From JBIQLO01 sp044464175 (GTDB lineage Bacteria; Planctomycetota; Phycisphaerae; Tepidisphaerales; Tepidisphaeraceae), in assembly GCA_044464175.1 (NCBI GenBank), contig JBIQLO010000039.1, positions 1-23,627 on the forward strand: a stretch of DNA of 23,627 bases. Reading direction: 5' to 3'. This document shows, in pieces, positions 22,006 through 23,627 of the stretch. The notes under the pieces were generated by a model. It did not search any database. It was not told the DNA's origin and was given only the letters and a program-made list of their open reading frames with translations. A program made the translations under genes and the position numbers. Within the stretch, counting starts at the first letter, position 1; each line of letters starts with the position of its first letter.

Positions 22006-22061
22006 GGCTCTCCTTGTTGAAGTTGTTACGATGGTATCCGTGGGTGCAACGGCCATGCCAA

Positions 22062-22078
22062 CATCAACCGAGTTGATG
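22062..22078. promoter_or_regulatory. Perfect palindrome upstream of the ferritin-like gene
   Basis: CATCAAC-CGA-GTTGATG is a perfect 7-bp inverted repeat about 57 bases before the DUF892 start, within the divergent 281-base intergenic region. It is of operator size; no regulator can be assigned. Confidence 0.35.
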
Positions 22079-22286
22079 CATTCGGTAAAAATTCTCCATT
22101 TTAACAATTGGAGCGAGCTTATCGGATGTAGCGGATAAATTTGAAAGTTGTTGAGAATGGTCGGGTGTGATACGAAAATACCGTCTGGCGGGGATATGTG
22201 TCCTCTGCCGTGGGTGAGTGGTGGATCATTTCCGCCAGTTGTGCCGTTAATTCGGTCTCGGCGGACCTTTTGACCGGGAGGTAAGA

Positions 22287-22982
22287 ATGAGGCAGAAAAT
22301 GATAGCTATGGCGGCGGGGTTGGCGGGGGTGGCCCTGAGCGCGGCGGCGGCCAGTGCCGGTTCCCTGACACTGGGCAGCTCGGGATGGCAGGCGATCTGG
22401 GCGGACACGCTCGACTCGCGCCTGGCGTTGAACGTGGACTCGGTGACCAGCGACGCCGTATTCATCGAGAAAAGTGTGGACTTCACGTCCAACGAGCCGG
22501 TGCGCATCCTGTTCCAGCAGATTCCGGGCCAGACGGCGGTGCCGTACATCGTGCTGAACGATGAGCATCTGACCAACCGTTCCGGTGAGGCCTGGACGGG
22601 CTTCATGATGTCGGTGGTGGGTCTGGCCAGCAACGTGCATTTTGATACGGTTCAGACCGGCCTGGGACAGCCGGGGGGCTTCTCGATCGAGCCGTTCACC
22701 ACGGGCAACTTCAGCAACAGCGACACGGTGCTGACGCTCGGGGGCGGGATCGTGCCGAGCTTTCCTGATGCGCAGAACGTCTGGGCTCCGGGAACCACCT
22801 CCGGCGGGCTGTGGATGATTGACACCTCCGATGATTCGATCACGGCGCCGCTGCTGGCGTTCACGCTGACCGAGGAGCCGCTGGTGACGCCGATTCCGCT
22901 GCCGGCGGCGGCGTGGAGTGGGCTGGCGGGGCTGATCGGACTGGGCGCTTTGAGCCTGAACCGAAAGCGGCGGACGGCCTGA
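22287..22982 (+). CDS. Exported PEP-CTERM-like protein with PLPAAAW sorting signal
   Basis: The 231-residue protein has an N-terminal signal peptide (MRQKMIAMAAGLAGVALSAAAASAG). It ends in a tripartite sorting tail: IPLPAAAW, a hydrophobic stretch (SGLAGLIGLGALSL) and a basic end NRKRRTA. This is the planctomycete-type variant of PEP-CTERM, predicted to be recognised by an exosortase and linked to exopolysaccharide-associated surface display. The mature part is Ser/Thr/Gly-rich and beta-like, and I recognise no further domain. GGGAGG lies five to six bases before the ATG. A strong terminator follows, so it is probably a single-gene unit. No exosortase gene is in view. Confidence 0.82.
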   Translation: MRQKMIAMAAGLAGVALSAAAASAGSLTLGSSGWQAIWADTLDSRLALNVDSVTSDAVFIEKSVDFTSNEPVRILFQQIPGQTAVPYIVLNDEHLTNRSGEAWTGFMMSVVGLASNVHFDTVQTGLGQPGGFSIEPFTTGNFSNSDTVLTLGGGIVPSFPDAQNVWAPGTTSGGLWMIDTSDDSITAPLLAFTLTEEPLVTPIPLPAAAWSGLAGLIGLGALSLNRKRRTA

Positions 22983-23010
22983 GTCCTGCCCATTGCTCGT
23001 CTGAGAATTC

Positions 23011-23046
23011 AAGGCAAAAGGAGCTTCTCCTTTTGCCTTTTCTTTT
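23011..23046 (+). terminator. Strong intrinsic terminator after the PEP-CTERM-like gene
   Basis: AAGGCAAAAGGAG and CTCCTTTTGCCTT form a perfect 13-bp stem around a CTT loop, followed by TTTTCTTTT. It starts 29 bases after the stop codon. Because the stem begins AA and ends TT, it could act weakly in the other direction as well. Confidence 0.9.
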
Positions 23047-23072
23047 GCCCGTCACTTTGAAGCGTGGGTACT

Positions 23073-23627
23073 ATGGCAACATTGGCTTACGGGGAGGATC
23101 CGTTCATCTCGTCACCTCTGTCATCGGCGTGGGGGGGCTGGCGCCAGGTGGTGCTGGCGGGTCTGGTCTGCTGGTTCGCGGTGCAGATGGTCTGGTGGCC
23201 GCGCGTGCAGACATCGGCGGGGGCGGATTACTATCACTTCTGGATTGTGGGTCGGGCCTTGAAGTCGATTCATCCGAAGAACATCTATTCAACGGCGGAT
23301 CGGCGGTCGGTGGCGGCGTGGGGGGCGTCGCTGGTTCCATCGAATATGTGGCGTCCGACGCGTCAGTTTGCCGCCGCGGGCGTCTGGAAAGAGAAGGGGG
23401 GCAAGATCGACAGCTATTCAACGCCGTTTTTGTACGCGGTGGTGAATTCGATGGCGGGGGGGCGATACGACCGGGACCTGGATCGGCATCAGACGCTTGG
23501 GATGGCGGCGAGCGTGGGGGCGATCCTGGGACTGTGCTGGATGGCGGGATATCCACCGGCGCTGGCGCTGCTGATGGTGGCGGTGACGTATGCCTGGTGC
23601 AGGCCGCTGGCGTCGGACACGTGGGTG
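23073..23627 (+). CDS. Membrane protein, GT87/DUF2029-like glycosyltransferase, partial
   Basis: The frame from ATG 23073 stays open to the right edge (185 codons, no stop). A cytoplasmic start (MATLAYGEDPFISS) is followed by a first membrane helix (VVLAGLVCWFAVQMVWW). A luminal loop then contains DYYHFWIVGRAL, HPKNIYSTADR and YSTPFLYAVV, and further helices follow (LGMAASVGAILGLCWM, ALALLMVAVTYAW). The D-Y-F-x-x-W...NIYS...TPFLY pattern resembles the first extracytoplasmic loop of GT87/DUF2029 polyprenyl-phosphate-mannose-type transferases. Donor and acceptor are unknown. The terminator 27 bases upstream separates it from the PEP-CTERM-like gene, and no ribosome-binding site is evident. Confidence 0.68.
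   Translation, partial: MATLAYGEDPFISSPLSSAWGGWRQVVLAGLVCWFAVQMVWWPRVQTSAGADYYHFWIVGRALKSIHPKNIYSTADRRSVAAWGASLVPSNMWRPTRQFAAAGVWKEKGGKIDSYSTPFLYAVVNSMAGGRYDRDLDRHQTLGMAASVGAILGLCWMAGYPPALALLMVAVTYAWCRPLASDTWV

Noticed and set aside
22119..23012. Minus-strand frame of 297 codons opposite the PEP-CTERM-like gene
   Set aside because: Its translation is Arg/Gln/His-rich without motifs, while the plus strand has a ribosome-binding site, signal peptide, sorting tail and terminator.
23104..23556. Minus-strand Pro/Ser-rich frame at the right edge
   Set aside because: It is antisense to the GT87-like membrane protein, whose helices and loop motifs are convincing; the Pro/Ser-rich composition is a GC-rich artefact.

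Overview
The window looks like part of a GC-rich chromosome of a Phycisphaerae-type planctomycete or a close relative in the PVC group. Three things point there. There are three prepilin-like proteins with an FTLVELLVVIGII segment and a C-terminal H-Xn-DG motif. There is a PEP-CTERM-like tail of the PLPAAAW type with a Lys/Arg end. There are also large secreted proteins of the DUF4838 and DUF6067/GH123-like kinds. The assignment is inferred from these hallmarks; no rRNA or tRNA gene was seen to confirm it.

Left part (1-2285, minus strand): a compact run reading Mpg-type DNA glycosylase, cysteine-synthase-like PLP enzyme, then a CapA-like metallophosphatase that runs off the left edge. Next comes a repeat-rich intergenic stretch (2286-2731) with a MITE/REP-like inverted-repeat element, a sigma70-like promoter and a degenerate dispersed repeat. 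It leads into a Zn-ribbon SAM methyltransferase on the plus strand. That gene overlaps the end of a large secreted DUF4838 protein on the minus strand (3868-6387). A small possible ORF is coupled to the DUF4838 start by an ATGA overlap. Divergent from these is asnB, glutamine-dependent asparagine synthase (6684-8618).

Central part (8701-19914, plus strand): the most distinctive region. A GntR-type DNA-binding protein with a LacI-like sugar-sensor domain is preceded by overlapping palindromes that may be its operator. It is joined by an ATGA overlap to the first of three prepilin-like genes. The order is then prepilin / beta-helix protein, prepilin / GH-like protein, prepilin / paralogous GH-like protein. 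Each exported carbohydrate-related protein is therefore preceded by its own pseudopilin. I read this as a sugar-responsive locus that makes paired pseudopilins and polysaccharide-active proteins, possibly substrate-specific type II secretion or surface assemblies. The pairing is visible in the sequence; the mechanism is a hypothesis.

Right part (19939-23627): lptB (minus strand) without lptA or lptC beside it; a long intergenic region with two perfect DnaA boxes; a CspA-type cold-shock protein; a DUF892 (YciE/YciF) ferritin-like protein on the minus strand; a PEP-CTERM-like exported protein closed by a strong intrinsic terminator; and the start of a GT87-like membrane protein that runs off the right edge. 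No CRISPR array, insertion sequence, tRNA or rRNA was seen.
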